Positions 1-9,338 of a stretch of DNA of 24,191 nucleotides are shown in pieces. The stretch is from Zancudomyces culisetae. Taxonomy: Eukaryota; Kickxellomycota; Harpellomycetes; Harpellales; Legeriomycetaceae. Every line of letters starts with the position of its first letter. Positions within the stretch are counted from its first letter, which is position 1. The notes beneath the pieces were generated by a model. That model did no database searches. It worked only from the letters and a program-made list of their open reading frames with translations, and was not told where the DNA came from. The translations under genes and the position numbers were made by a program. The DNA lies in contig LSSK01000256.1 in NCBI GenBank assembly GCA_001969505.1, forward strand, positions 8,351 through 32,541. The letters are read 5' to 3'.

Positions 1-456
1 TTAGAAACTTACACAGAATGATCCCGGATACAGTTCTTTTGCGAGTGTAAAAAATGGCTCTGGTTTATCAGCAAAGTAGCTAAGAACAAAAATAGCTTCG
101 GGATAGGGCAAATTGTATTTTTTTAGATTTGCATATAGACCGGTTTTTGGACTTCTAAAATCTGGAATTCCGGCGGAGGTGGATATACCAGCTCCACTCA
201 ATATAATGATATTCTTTCCGTATCCTGATTTGATGTATTCTGCTATAGACTCTATACTTGAATCTGGCAAACCCTTAAATTTTAAAGAGGCTTTCTCCGT
301 TTTTTCTTCTTTTGGCTTTTCAATTTGTACCTTTTTCTCCGTAGTATCATCAAGTTTAAGTCCCACTTCTAGGCCCTTTGCTAGTTCAAGTACAGATTCT
401 TCCGCCTCTTGTTTGATATTATCTGGTTTGACCTTTGAACTACCTTCTTCACTCAT
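1..456 (-). CDS. Class I sirtuin (SIRT2/Hst2-like NAD-dependent deacylase), 5' exon only
   Basis: This is the N-terminal exon (456 down to 13) of a sirtuin whose remainder lies beyond the left edge. I chose the ATG at 454-456 (MSEEGSSK...). The frame runs open upstream to about 543 but only from a GTG codon, with no ATG. The first 60 or so residues are charged, low-complexity and Glu/Lys-rich. The catalytic domain then starts with GAGIS (residues 88-92) and GIPDFRSP (96-103), the NAD-binding motifs of the family. LPYPEAIF and the [15 protein letters not shown] stretch (131-145) are typical of the SIRT2/Hst2 branch. The exon ends at 13 with a GTAAGT donor on the minus strand (positions 12-7), phase 0. 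The catalytic His and zinc-binding Cys residues would lie in later exons outside the window. Family assignment is firm; cytosolic or nuclear location cannot be judged. It is divergently oriented to the FAD synthetase gene. Confidence 0.92.
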   Translation of the reverse strand: MSEEGSSKVKPDNIKQEAEESVLELAKGLEVGLKLDDTTEKKVQIEKPKEEKTEKASLKFKGLPDSSIESIAEYIKSGYGKNIIILSGAGISTSAGIPDFRSPKTGLYANLKKYNLPYPEAIFVLSYFADKPEPFFTLAKELYPGSFCVSF

Positions 457-1978
457 CCCGCACAAATTTGTTTCTGTTGATCTTGTATTATACCTTGTTG
501 TTAATCTCTTTTGTATTTTAGTATTCGCTTTGCCTACAAACACCTTTTAAATTTATATAATTACTTGGTATTTATAAAACTGTGAAATCTACTGATATAG
601 CAACCATGTGGGTTGGGCAATCAAAATAATATGTTCACTGATTCAAAAATTGCAATTTTCATTTAAAACTTCCTACCAAACTCGAAATTTTTTGCTCTTT
701 GATTTAGAACTTTTTATCACTTCACCCTAAAAACTGGTGAATGAAAAATGGGTTAGGTGAGGTTTTATATTTAATAAAGTAGGTCTACTCATTTATATAT
801 ATAGCTATATAATGTCTTGTGAAAAAATGAACTAGATACTGTAGATACTATTTTCACCCCAAGGTAGTAACTTTTTGTGTGTACTCATCTGGTTTGAAAT
901 GCCAGGAAATCACTTTCCGAATAAGACTTGTCCGCTAAAAAGAAAATTTTAGGATCCAGATTTCCCTTTATTCTAATTTGACGACTTGGGCTAGAATTAT
1001 GTGTTAGTACTTTCATATTTTTATTCATAGATGTCAAGGTAAATAAGTACCTACGTTGGTATTTACCCTTTGCCTTTAAAGGTAATATACACACTGGTCG
1101 TAAATATTACACTGCTTTTAGGCTCTTGCATGTATTTTTGTGTTGTTGTGGATATCCAAAGTCATTTCAACATATTCCACGTTGAGGTTTAATACGTGGT
1201 TATAGGCATAGTGACCAAGTTTGAGGGGGTCAGGGATCTCAAAATATTACATATCTCAATAATATTGTTTGTTTATGAATTCATTCTTCTCTTATCATGA
1301 ATCCTATTAGATATCCAAAGGATAAAAGATATCATTAACTATGTTGAATTAATTTTTAGTTTATTAAATATATTTTAGTAAAGCGTTGGTTGGTGTATTC
1401 CTGATAATATAAATTCACGTGCACTGCATAGAAATACTATTATATTTTCGAATAAATCAAGTCTACGAGAGATTTGTGGATCAAAACCCCCCAAAAGACG
1501 ATGTTTTTCGGGTAGTTTAGTGTTTTGGAGGCTGGGGTGCATTGGTTTTTCACTCAGGTAAAATACATCAAATCAGCTTCTCGTCTTTGAAAAGTTTATG
1601 TGGAAATTTGCAAAAAAAGAAAAGCAACAATGATAATGATTATGGATATAAACAAATGGGCTCACTGCCGATCTGGCCAATTTTTGGAGCCCTTTCCACC
1701 ACAGAATGCGTTTGACAATTCTGTCCAATAGCAACGTGATTTTAATCTGACATTTTCACATGAAATTTATCGATAGAAAATATTTCGCTGTAACAATTTT
1801 TTTGTTCCGCTGAAATCTTTAATTTAAAACAGTATAATTTTACCTTGTTTTAAGACACCATTTTTTCAACTAAACACTCCTACTTACTATTTATTGCTAC
1901 AAGTTCAGATCACCATCAGAATATTCAATTATATAAAGAAAGCAAAACCAACAACGATCCTTTACTAAGACAAACAAT
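457..1978. other. Intergenic region between divergent sirtuin and FAD synthetase genes
   Basis: About 1.5 kb of AT-rich sequence between two divergently transcribed genes, so it should hold both promoters. A CCAAT motif lies at 1725-1729 in a locally GC-richer patch (about 1660-1740), a plausible HAP/NF-Y-type site. A short frame on the minus strand (885-1094) has no ATG and no recognisable motif, and I treat it as chance. No RNA gene or repeat was recognised. Confidence 0.6.
1932..1937 (+). promoter_or_regulatory. TATA box of the FAD synthetase gene
   Basis: TATAAA with 41 nt between its last base and the ATG at 1979. The same motif and a similar spacing precede three other plus-strand genes in the window (6404, 17952, 21307), which supports its being a real core promoter element. 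Confidence 0.5.
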
Positions 1979-3199
1979 ATGGATACTCACAATCAAGTTG
2001 CAGAGATACTAAAGATCGGCTCTAGAAATGATGATTTGGGAAAGAAAGTTAGAGAAGCGCTAGAGATCGTTAGCTATGCGTATAAATTGTACAAGTAAGC
2101 AAATATGTTCAAAACTCGATTATTTTGAATATTTGTGTATTCTTTTGGAGTGGTGGCAGTGGTTGTATTTTCCGAATTAGCTCTATTAACTAATTTGTAA
2201 TAACCACCTACTAGAAAAGATGGGCTTCTGATAAGCTATAATGGCGGTAAAGATTGCACAGTGATACTCTTTCTACTTTTTGCATATCTTTCGATAGAAA
2301 GCTCACTTCAATCGAACGAGGACAAGATTGAAGAACTTAAAAATGCTCTCAAGGTACGATTTATTTCTCATATACTGATAAGGTTTTTTATTTGGGGTCT
2401 TTTTAATTATTAGTTAACGAGAAAGGGGAGCAAGAAGAGAAGTGGTATTGTACAGGTTTGCTAAACACTACATTTGATTTTTTAAATACCAAAAAAAAAT
2501 TAGAAGGCCAGAGAAAGCACAGACACCAATGATGAAGATAGGCTAAATGAGCTTTACCTGAGCAATCTTGAGAATGAGGACTCGGATGTTAAATTGTACT
2601 TTAAATACATATACAACAATGAATCATCAAAGTGTGAAAATGCGAATCCCGAGGAAATACGAAACATAGCGGCTCTCTACATTACCAGTAATACAACATT
2701 CATAGAGATGGATCAATTTGTATCCGAGATAGAAGATGAATATAAAATAAAGATTACACGAATGGACATTGGGAAAGGATCTATGATCAACTCGCTCAAA
2801 TCATACTTAGATAGCAACCCAAAAAAGAAGGGGGTGTTCATTGGGACAAGAAGAGACGATCCGGTTGGAATTACTGAGTACTTTAAGTTGACAGATAAGG
2901 GATGGCCAAGGGTTATGCGAATCAGTCCCATATTAGACTGGGAATATAATGAAGTATGGGACTTTATTATCAACTGTAAAATTCCATATTGTGCACTTTA
3001 TGACAAGGGATATACTTCTCTAGGAGACTCGCGGTCCACATCACCTAACCCAATTTTGCTCAGAAAAATCAATGACGCTACTTCCAGCAACACTAATAGC
3101 CAAAAAGGTAGTAACGGATATAACAGTGAGGGGGAGTATGAACCTGCTTGGAAGTTGAAAGACTGTAAGAATGAGAGGGTAGGAAGGCATAATAAATAA
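1979..3199 (+). CDS. FAD1: FAD synthetase (FMN adenylyltransferase, PAPS reductase family)
   Basis: Transfers AMP from ATP to FMN to make FAD, normally in the cytosol. My model has four exons: 1979-2094, 2215-2353, 2414-2455 and 2504-3199, joined in frame to give 330 aa (yeast Fad1 is about 306). Introns are 120, 60 and 48 nt with donors GTAAGC, GTACGA and GTTTGC, all ending in AG. Family marks in order are the ATP-pyrophosphatase loop SYNGGKDC (residues 46-53, across the region joined by exons 1 and 2), GTRRDDP (213-219), the RISPILDW motif (238-245) and the PYCALYDKGYTSLG segment (260-273). All match the fungal/eukaryotic FAD synthetase C-terminal domain, and no MoaB-like N-terminal domain is present, as in fungi. 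A Ser/Asn-rich insertion follows near residue 290. The 42-nt exon 3 encodes a Lys/Arg-rich linker and is the least certain part. Confidence 0.93.
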
Positions 3200-4382
3200 G
3201 TTCCAAAGATGTTTCTCTTTATAGTTCCTGTTTCTATTCTTTTTTTAATTTGTAGAAGGGAATTGTCATTATTAGTGCCTTTTTTTGTAGTGATAGATTT
3301 CATTTGATGAATTAAAATTTTAATTTTGTTATCCTAGAATAACAAAACACATTTCGTAAAAACATCACCAAACTGAAGAGAAAAAGTTTGATATAATTAT
3401 TCACATGTTTGATTCCTTACATGTGAGTTTTTTATATCTTTGGGGAACAGTCACTAACAGATATATTGTTTATTGGAAATTTTTTGGTTGTTAAACAAAT
3501 CATCTTAGTACCATTAAATTGCAAATCTTGTTTTTTACTCGCTCTTGATAGCACAAGGTGTGGCACATGACATTCCAAAGCGTTTGTGGGTACTAGATAC
3601 TTGTATCCTTTGTTCCGAGAACTCTATTCATGTATAAATTTATCTTACAATTACTCATTTAGTGGCCTATTTTTTGGTAAAACATAAGTACCCGATTCTT
3701 GAAAAAACCAAATTATATCTGTTTCTGTTAATTGAAAATTGTCAAGATAACCTGGTGAAGCTGAAAAAGAACAAAAAGTCGGATAAATTAATAACAGGCT
3801 TTTCAAAAGAAGAATCTGGCAAACAAGAACCAGGCGGAGTATCAACGTTTACATTTAAAAGAAGCGTTTTTGCATGATGAGATGATACGAGTTTCCCACA
3901 AGTCGTATCACAATATACATCATTTTAGCAAATTACATAGCACATTTACACTTCGCTGGTGTAACAAAGCATAAAAAGGGTTGATCCAAAGTGAACTCTG
4001 TACAGTTGCCACACTACCTTAAAAAAACTGATTGACATTTCTGGATCCTGATACGCAGTTGCAATTGGTAATATATCTGTAACAGGTAGTCTGAGAATCA
4101 AGGGATTCACAGATGTTTATAGAATAGTAATTAGGATCACTGAATATAATTAAGTAAAATTGCTTATAGCAGAGAAATCCCGGTCGAATTTGGCACTTTG
4201 GGTACAATCGATTAACAATTACGTGTTTAGGCGCTCTTAAAATCACCTACTATCACTGTCACATATCGAACTTGTAAAAAAAAAAGAATCGAGAAAAATT
4301 TTGATTAATAGAAATGATGATGTCAACACTTATAGACGTGTTCAAATTACATTTTGTCCAACATAGTCCATAAATAAGCAAT
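3200..4382. other. Gene-poor stretch with unassigned coding-like segments
   Basis: No recognisable gene. On the plus strand one frame (3518-3877) is open for about 120 codons apart from a single TAA near 3635. Its second part (after about 3662) is Lys-rich and coding-like in composition, but it matches nothing I know and has no ATG. A minus-strand frame (4019-4246, beginning at a GTG) is Cys-rich and also unrecognised. Open frames of this size are expected by chance at this base composition, so neither is called a gene. Confidence 0.4.
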
Positions 4383-4471
4383 AATGATTGGTTTTCTACA
4401 AAAAAAGGCTGTGTGTTCCTTCATATTTTGTATAAGTTTGAGTGTAGAAAGATAAAAATTTTTGTTTACAG

Positions 4472-4661
4472 GGAGGATGTGGTGCGTTTTCATCAGCGTC
4501 ATTATTACCATATGAAGATACGACTGTTCTGTTGTCGTGGTCTCTTCTAAGGTGAGGGGTTAGTAATTACTTGTGATAATGATATCATCTGGCTAAAACA
4601 ACACCACCGCTTATTTTTCAGCAATTACTTTATAAAGCAATTGGGTAGTAATAAAAAATAA
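4472..4661 (+). other. Possible two-exon 3' end of an unidentified gene
   Basis: Exon-like segment 4472-4551 (80 nt, GC-richer than its surroundings) follows a good acceptor (TTTTTGTTTACAG) and is followed by a textbook 70-nt intron, 4552-4621. That intron has donor GTGAGG, a CTAAAA-type branch region and acceptor ATTTTTCAG. The second segment, 4622-4661, ends in TAA. Only one of the three frames of the first segment passes through into the second. It gives a 39-residue tail beginning GGCGAFSSASLLPYEDT and ending QLGSNKK. I could not find a convincing upstream exon: a possible 42-nt intron (donor GTATAA near 4430) leads into a frame blocked by a stop. The product is unrecognised. This may be a real small gene or a chance splice-like pattern. 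Confidence 0.25.
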
Positions 4662-4813
4662 TGATAAAATTACTATCAATTTCATATCTTTGTGAGGAGA
4701 TGCAGTAGCAGCGGTATTACTAACATAATTGAGCTACGGTTATTTTGGGTATGAATGGGTCAAATATTAATATAAAACAAAATAAACAACGCAAATACTA
4801 TTATCCGCCGTAG

Positions 4814-4835
4814 ATATATATATATATATATATAT
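4814..4835. repeat. (AT)11 microsatellite
   Basis: Eleven perfect AT dinucleotides. It lies about 160 bp upstream of the small Cys-rich gene candidate and could act as a TATA-like AT tract, but the distance is larger than for the other TATA boxes here. Confidence 0.95.
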
Positions 4836-4997
4836 GCACCATCACACATACCATGAATACTAAAAGAGCTCTTAAACTGTGAATACCATTTGAAAAATAA
4901 ACATTAAAGTAGCACAAACACACATTTATTTCCATAAGAAAAAAAGACACTACTAAAGTAAAGACAGGAACAGCAACGAACAATAATCACAAATAAA

Positions 4998-5370
4998 ATG
5001 AACAAAATGAACAAAATGGAAAATGGTTCAAAGGTGTGCTGCCACCAAGCAAACTGTAAAGACCCAAAAACATGTTTATGTGTATGTATCCATGTACTGT
5101 ACCCAGATGGCAAGTTTAACATGGATGAGTTTTTTGGCGAGAAGAACCATTGCAACGAAAATAGTAGCGGTAGCTCGGTAAGATCGTATATAATAATAGT
5201 AATCATCATCATCATCATCATCATCATTATAGTGATCTATATCAAGATGGCTTTGTTTGTTAATATAAAAATAGGCCATGTTTTGTACTTTATCATGGCT
5301 AGTTTTTCTATATATTTAATGCGCATAAAAATAGGACTATGAAGACAAGAAAAGCGAGTTTTTGGGATGA
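4998..5370 (+). CDS. Putative small Cys-rich protein with an (ATC)n-containing intron
   Basis: Unrecognised protein. Proposed exons are 4998-5177 and 5335-5370, with intron 5178-5334 (157 nt, donor GTAAGA, acceptor ATAG), giving 71 aa. Three in-frame ATGs sit nine bases apart (4998, 5007, 5016) because the leader repeats ATGAACAAA, so the true start is unclear. The body has Cys at residues 14, 15, 20, 26, 28, 30 and 52, including CxCxC, and then an acidic Ser/Asn-rich tail ending EDKKSEFLG. Without splicing the frame reads into the (ATC)n repeat as poly-Ile and stops at 5342. The spliced version gives a more natural hydrophilic C-terminus, which is why I prefer it. An alternative in-frame 51-nt intron (about 5057-5107) would remove four of the Cys residues. 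The CxCxC cluster is compatible with metal binding, but there is no family match. AATAAAA follows the stop at about 5379. Confidence 0.4.
5202..5228. repeat. (ATC)n microsatellite
   Basis: Eight perfect ATC units and one ATT. It lies inside the proposed intron of the small Cys-rich gene; if not spliced out it would encode a run of isoleucines. Confidence 0.95.
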
Positions 5371-5398
5371 AACCAAATAATAAAATATATACATTAAT

Positions 5399-5419
5399 AA
5401 CAACAGCAACAACAACAGC

Positions 5420-5453
<34 letters not shown>
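5399..5453. repeat. (CAA/CAG)n trinucleotide repeat
   Basis: About 18 CAA-type units with two CAG interruptions, just after the stop and the likely poly(A) signal of the small Cys-rich gene. Minus-strand translation gives only poly-Val, so it is treated as non-coding. Confidence 0.95.
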
Positions 5454-6403
5454 CCCTTCCTCAGCATGTCAATTTTCGCAACCTGTAGATAATATTATTA
5501 ATTTTATATTTTATATACTCATTAACCGTGGTAGTAAATTTAAAACATCAAGAGGGTTGTTGAAAGCCCATAAAATTTTGCCGAACAAACACGACAAAAG
5601 TATCCTGTATTCAATTGGGGATAATATATCTTTATTTTTATTACATTAGCGTTGTACTTTTTTTTCCATTATGTTTACTCAATAACATTAAAACAGATAT
5701 TAACGTGAAACTCATACATAATCGGTTTTTATGGACAAAGGGGCATAGTATAAATGTGTACTGAAAATGGTACCGCTAGTATTACTTTAAAGTCTTAATG
5801 TTCAACAATGAATAGGTGAAATCTGTTCAATATGTCTATTTGTTTAATGGAAGGGTTTGGGAAGGTTGCGAAAGTTGAAGAAAAAGAAATATTCAATGTC
5901 TTCTTTATTATCGTCTTTTCTCACTTAAAACAAACAAAACAAAAAACTCTGGGCCAACATACTATAGTGTTTATTTTTGACGAGCTCGAATATTAACCGA
6001 GCTAACGATATCATTGAAACAGCGGCTCTTTAAGTATCCATGAGGAAAGAAGAGAGAGTGTGTGTGTGTGTGTGTGTGTTTATTTAAAAAAAAAATCATC
6101 CAAAATACTATGGATACATGAAAAAAATATTGTAAAGGATAATAACAATTGAAAATAAAGTTAATCTGTGGGTTGTAAATAGACAGAATGTTCTAACTTT
6201 CGGCAATCTTTTAATAAACGACACATATCTATGGAAAATTTAAACATCCCAGAAATTAGTTAAAAAAAGCAAAATAAATAGTAAAAGGGTCTGAAAAGTA
6301 TTAACACAGATTTACAAAACAAAACAAGACACATCATAGTTAGATCTTTTAGGACTACCAGGTAGTGCAAAAAGAAAAAGACAGCAACAACAAGAGTAGA
6401 TAG
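5454..6403. other. Intergenic region upstream of the TMEM115-like gene
   Basis: AT-rich with no supported ORF. It contains a TG-rich microsatellite at 6051-6080 and otherwise nothing I could recognise. Confidence 0.6.
6051..6080. repeat. (AG)n(TG)n dinucleotide repeat
   Basis: Four AG units run directly into about eleven TG units, followed by an A tract. It is a compound microsatellite roughly 370 bp upstream of the TMEM115-like ATG. Confidence 0.9.
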
Positions 6404-6410
6404 TATAAAA
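6404..6410 (+). promoter_or_regulatory. TATA box of the TMEM115-like gene
   Basis: TATAAAA followed by GGG, with 41 nt between it and the ATG at 6452. This is the same spacing as for the FAD synthetase gene. Confidence 0.55.
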
Positions 6411-6451
6411 GGGAAACCAACGGCAAACAACCAACGAAAAAAAAAGAAGAG

Positions 6452-7450
6452 ATGGCGAATGTGTTCACCAGACAAATGTCGGAGATCCAAAGCTCTGGGT
6501 ACATAATAGGAGTGATATACATTACACTTTCACTAGTTGCAACAAGTTTTAAGGAGTATAACGATGGTGCAGTTTTGAATAATTTGATAATGAAGCCAGC
6601 AAATATGATTACAAATCCCTGGTCGATACTGACGACTAGCTTCATAGAAATAGGCTTTCTTTGGATATTTTTGGGAACGATAATCTTGGTGGCAGGAGCT
6701 TCAGGAATAGAAAGAAACTGGGGTTTTCCTGCAACAGTAAAGTATATGGCAATCATAAGCATAGCACCGGTTCTGGTAACAGGAGTATTGTACACGATAA
6801 TCGGTGTGATTACACTAAACAGATGGGGAATTATAAAAGCGGAGATTTACGGGATTGGGGGGATATTGTCGGGGTTTACGGTAGCATTTAAGCAGATCAG
6901 TGCAGAGTATCAAGCAAGAGTGTTCGGGGGAGTAATAACGTTTAGAATAAACTATTTACCAATGGTATATTTAACGGTAGCGGGTGTGTGGAACACAGTG
7001 AGAGCGCTATTAAGCAGCGACACAAATGAAAAGGCAGTAGCAGCTAGCAACATAGTTAAAATAGTAGTAGGAGTACTGACAAGCTGGATATATCTTCGAT
7101 TCTATAAGCAAAACGGCGATATTAGAGGAGACCTGAGCGAAGCCTTTAGCTTTGCGAGCTTTTTCCCAGAGGGGGCAATACAAAATGTGGCCAAAACGAT
7201 ATCGAAAAAAATATATTTTATAGCTGAAAAATGTAGAATAGTTCCATCATCATCAGCTACAACACTTTATTATTACAATACACTAGTAAGCAACGAACTT
7301 GAAAACGAACGTTCAGAAAATAACAGCCAAAGTAGGGCGGTAGATATAAACGACGAGAATGAGTATGACAGCGAACATGAGGGAGGAGATATAAGTTCGG
7401 AAAGAAGGATAAATTTGGGAATCCAGACGCTCAACAACAATCAGAGATAG
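6452..7450 (+). CDS. TMEM115/DUF1751 rhomboid-like Golgi membrane protein
   Basis: Single-exon gene, 332 aa from the ATG at 6452, close in size to yeast YOL107W and human TMEM115. These are polytopic proteins of the early secretory pathway with a rhomboid-like fold, implicated in Golgi-to-ER traffic. Hydrophobic spans lie at roughly residues 17-33, 62-82, 98-122, 168-187 and 199-217. The family motifs are clear: YGIGGILSGFTVAFKQ (133-148, the conserved G..SGF.VA.KQ block) and WIYLRFYKQNGDIRGDLSEA followed by FSFASFFPE (212-240), the DUF1751 signature after the last membrane span. No catalytic Ser-His rhomboid dyad is apparent, as expected for this non-proteolytic branch. The last 60 or so residues are acidic and polar, a likely cytosolic tail. 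Its stop codon overlaps the end of the convergent RING gene by 10 bp. Confidence 0.9.
   Translation: MANVFTRQMSEIQSSGYIIGVIYITLSLVATSFKEYNDGAVLNNLIMKPANMITNPWSILTTSFIEIGFLWIFLGTIILVAGASGIERNWGFPATVKYMAIISIAPVLVTGVLYTIIGVITLNRWGIIKAEIYGIGGILSGFTVAFKQISAEYQARVFGGVITFRINYLPMVYLTVAGVWNTVRALLSSDTNEKAVAASNIVKIVVGVLTSWIYLRFYKQNGDIRGDLSEAFSFASFFPEGAIQNVAKTISKKIYFIAEKCRIVPSSSATTLYYYNTLVSNELENERSENNSQSRAVDINDENEYDSEHEGGDISSERRINLGIQTLNNNQR
7266..7271 (-). terminator. Candidate poly(A) signal of the RING gene, inside the TMEM115-like CDS
   Basis: TTTATT on the plus strand reads AATAAA on the minus strand, about 170 nt past the RING gene stop. If used, the RING mRNA would carry antisense sequence to the 3' part of the TMEM115-like coding region. 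This is inferred from the motif only. Confidence 0.3.
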
Positions 7451-8361
7451 ATTTTTCTTAGACTTTCTGGTTGGGTAATTTGTTGGCATTGAGGACATAG
7501 TTTTTTTACACCCAGCGTCTTTAGCCAGCACGATTCGCAATACACATGCCAACAAACAACGCTGGTTAATGGATTTTTATAGTTTTCCAGGCATATCAAG
7601 CACTTGGGAACGTTTTGTAGTTGTTCAGATTGGCATTTCAGTTGAGACTTGAGTAGTTCTACAAGTGTTTTCTGGCAATTTTGGCCTTGTTTTTTGTTTT
7701 TGTTATTGTTCTTTTCTTTGCTATTCGCACTACTTTTTATAGCTGTTTTATTAATAGTTAAACTATTATCGCCAATTTCATTATTGCTAACGTCGTTGCC
7801 AACTTGTTCACTGGGAGTTTCGATTTCCTTTTCTACATCCTTGTCAAAAATCCCCATTAAATCCTTATTCGAATATTGACTATTACCGTATACATCGTCA
7901 TCTTTTTCTTCTTCGTCAATATCAACATTGGTGAACGACTTGTCACAAGCCTCAAAGACTGACTCCGTGTTGAATTGTTTATCATTAGCTAGTAAATTCT
8001 CTTGTTGTTCGCGCTCAACGACTGTAGTCTCGGTATCAAAGCTGTTGCTATCACTTTCCTCTTCAACGAAACAGTATTCCATATGAAATTGCAGTTGCTC
8101 CAAGCAAGAAAAGTTTTCGTCACAGAGGAGGCATTTATGTACTTCTTCCTTCTTTCCCTTCTTGGCAGTCTTGGTGATTTTAGCGGCTCTTGGTTTCTTT
8201 GCAGCCTGCGGCTCGGCTGCAATCAAATCGTATAATCTATGCTTAGGTGGTCGTATGGTTCTTCTAGGCCGTGTGTTTGTCACGGTACCACTACCACTAC
8301 TGTTACTAGATTCCCCGGAATCTGTGGTTTGTTGTATTTGTGTTTCAGCTCGTACCTGCAT
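7441..8361 (-). CDS. RNF220-like RING-type E3 ubiquitin ligase
   Basis: 306 aa, one exon, ATG at 8359-8361, TGA at 7441-7443. The C-terminal RING has the C3HC4 spacing at C254, C257, C270, H272, C275, C278, C289, C292. The block CWHVYCESCWLKTLG plus KKLCPQC and the terminal LRKIYL are near-exact matches to the C-terminus of animal RNF220, including the invariant end of the protein. A second zinc-finger-like motif lies at C77, C80, H93, C97 (C2HC). Between the two is a long acidic, low-complexity region. The N-terminus is basic and Pro/Arg-rich (RPRRTIRPPKHR), with further Lys-rich stretches to residue 72, suggesting nuclear targeting. The function as an E3 is inferred from the family; the substrate is unknown. 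It converges on the TMEM115-like gene with overlapping stops. Confidence 0.9.
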   Translation of the reverse strand: MQVRAETQIQQTTDSGESSNSSGSGTVTNTRPRRTIRPPKHRLYDLIAAEPQAAKKPRAAKITKTAKKGKKEEVHKCLLCDENFSCLEQLQFHMEYCFVEEESDSNSFDTETTVVEREQQENLLANDKQFNTESVFEACDKSFTNVDIDEEEKDDDVYGNSQYSNKDLMGIFDKDVEKEIETPSEQVGNDVSNNEIGDNSLTINKTAIKSSANSKEKNNNKNKKQGQNCQKTLVELLKSQLKCQSEQLQNVPKCLICLENYKNPLTSVVCWHVYCESCWLKTLGVKKLCPQCQQITQPESLRKIYL

Positions 8362-8562
8362 TTTTCTCTTTATGCTGTATGTCTATAATAGTATGCACTG
8401 TGTGTTCTGGTTGTTTCCAATATTATTAATATTTCTATTACTTTTGAATTCGTGTTTTCGTATATTCTTTATTTTTTTCCGTTCAGACTAGTCTACAGTA
8501 TTTACAATATGCTACTATATCGCCTTTCTATTACTTTTATTTATGGCTCGTTCTAATGGATT

Positions 8563-8985
8563 TTATATATAGGAGGATATTCCAATACTCGCACAAAATA
8601 AGACCTTGTTGAATTCCACAATTTCGTTGTTCAAGCTGTAAACTTCGACATGTGGTGCATTCGCAAATTCCATTCCAAAATTTTTTTCCGATGCCACGAT
8701 GAAATCAGCTGCCCAGTTTTTCTCTTTAAGTACTGGTATTGCTCCTTTAAAGTGTATTTTATCTCAACTACTATTAAAGGTCAAATAAAAACGTAGTTTC
8801 AAGACCCAAGATGCAGTTTGTACTCTACTTTTTTTCTTTTTAGTTTTTGGATTATACCATTTTTCGTCAGATTCAAAATTTTCATTACCGATATTCAATT
8901 ATTCACTAAAATTGATTTGTGGGTCTTTAATAACATTTTGATTTTGTGTTAGCTGACTAGCTCAAAATTGGAATCGCTTAACCAT
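8563..8985 (-). pseudogene. Coding-like remnant or spliced small gene of unknown identity
   Basis: One minus-strand frame from an ATG (8985) to a TAA (8563) is 141 codons long but broken by three stops (TGA, TAA, TGA). The last 66 codons are open and noticeably richer in G+C than the flanks, with a balanced composition (NWAADFIVASEKNFG, then HVEVYSLNNEIVEFNKVLF). The third stop could be removed by a 48-nt in-frame intron (donor GTTTTT, acceptor AAAG). The first two cannot be removed by any splice I found. The ending distantly resembles the C-terminus of ribosomal protein uL4 (FNKVLFCAS against FDKVVMTAD), but the space cannot hold a full uL4. It may be a decayed gene fragment or an undetected exon structure. 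Evidence is weak. Confidence 0.25.
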
Positions 8986-9338
8986 AAAAAAAATTTTTTT
9001 TTTCTCTTCCAAATAATAAAAAAAGTATTTAGGGTTTGCAATTGATGAAAATAATCACCATCCCCCGTCCCCCCCTTCCTAAAAACAAAAAATTGCGTAA
9101 CATTCATGATCTTTGGTCAAAAATCCTGTCAGCCTTTTTCAATCTGATTTAACCAAAACACAAACACATGGCGAATCATGTATTGCTATCAACCAACATC
9201 AGCAAACTTGTATTACTGAGAACATTGCCTATTAGTCCATGGTATGTTGAATAGTGAGCCATACAGGTCAACTTACGTTATATAAACCACAGAAACATAC
9301 ATTTAAAACACAATCAAAAGTTCAAAAAAAAAATTGCG
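8986..9338. other. Intergenic region downstream of NSE4
   Basis: AT-rich sequence with an A8T10 tract at 8986-9003 and a C-rich patch near 9061-9080. No ORF or RNA gene is supported. Confidence 0.5.

Noticed and set aside
457-543. N-terminal extension of the sirtuin
   Set aside because: The open frame begins at GTG with no [11 protein letters not shown] at 456 is the first ATG.
4801-5467. Frames encoding poly-Met, poly-Val, poly-Asp or poly-Ile around the repeats
   Set aside because: They are translations of AT, ATC and CAA microsatellites.
8563-8760. Mitochondrial ribosomal protein uL4 gene
   Set aside because: Resemblance is limited to a short C-terminal stretch with a four-residue gap, and the glycine-rich conserved N-terminal region is absent from the available space.
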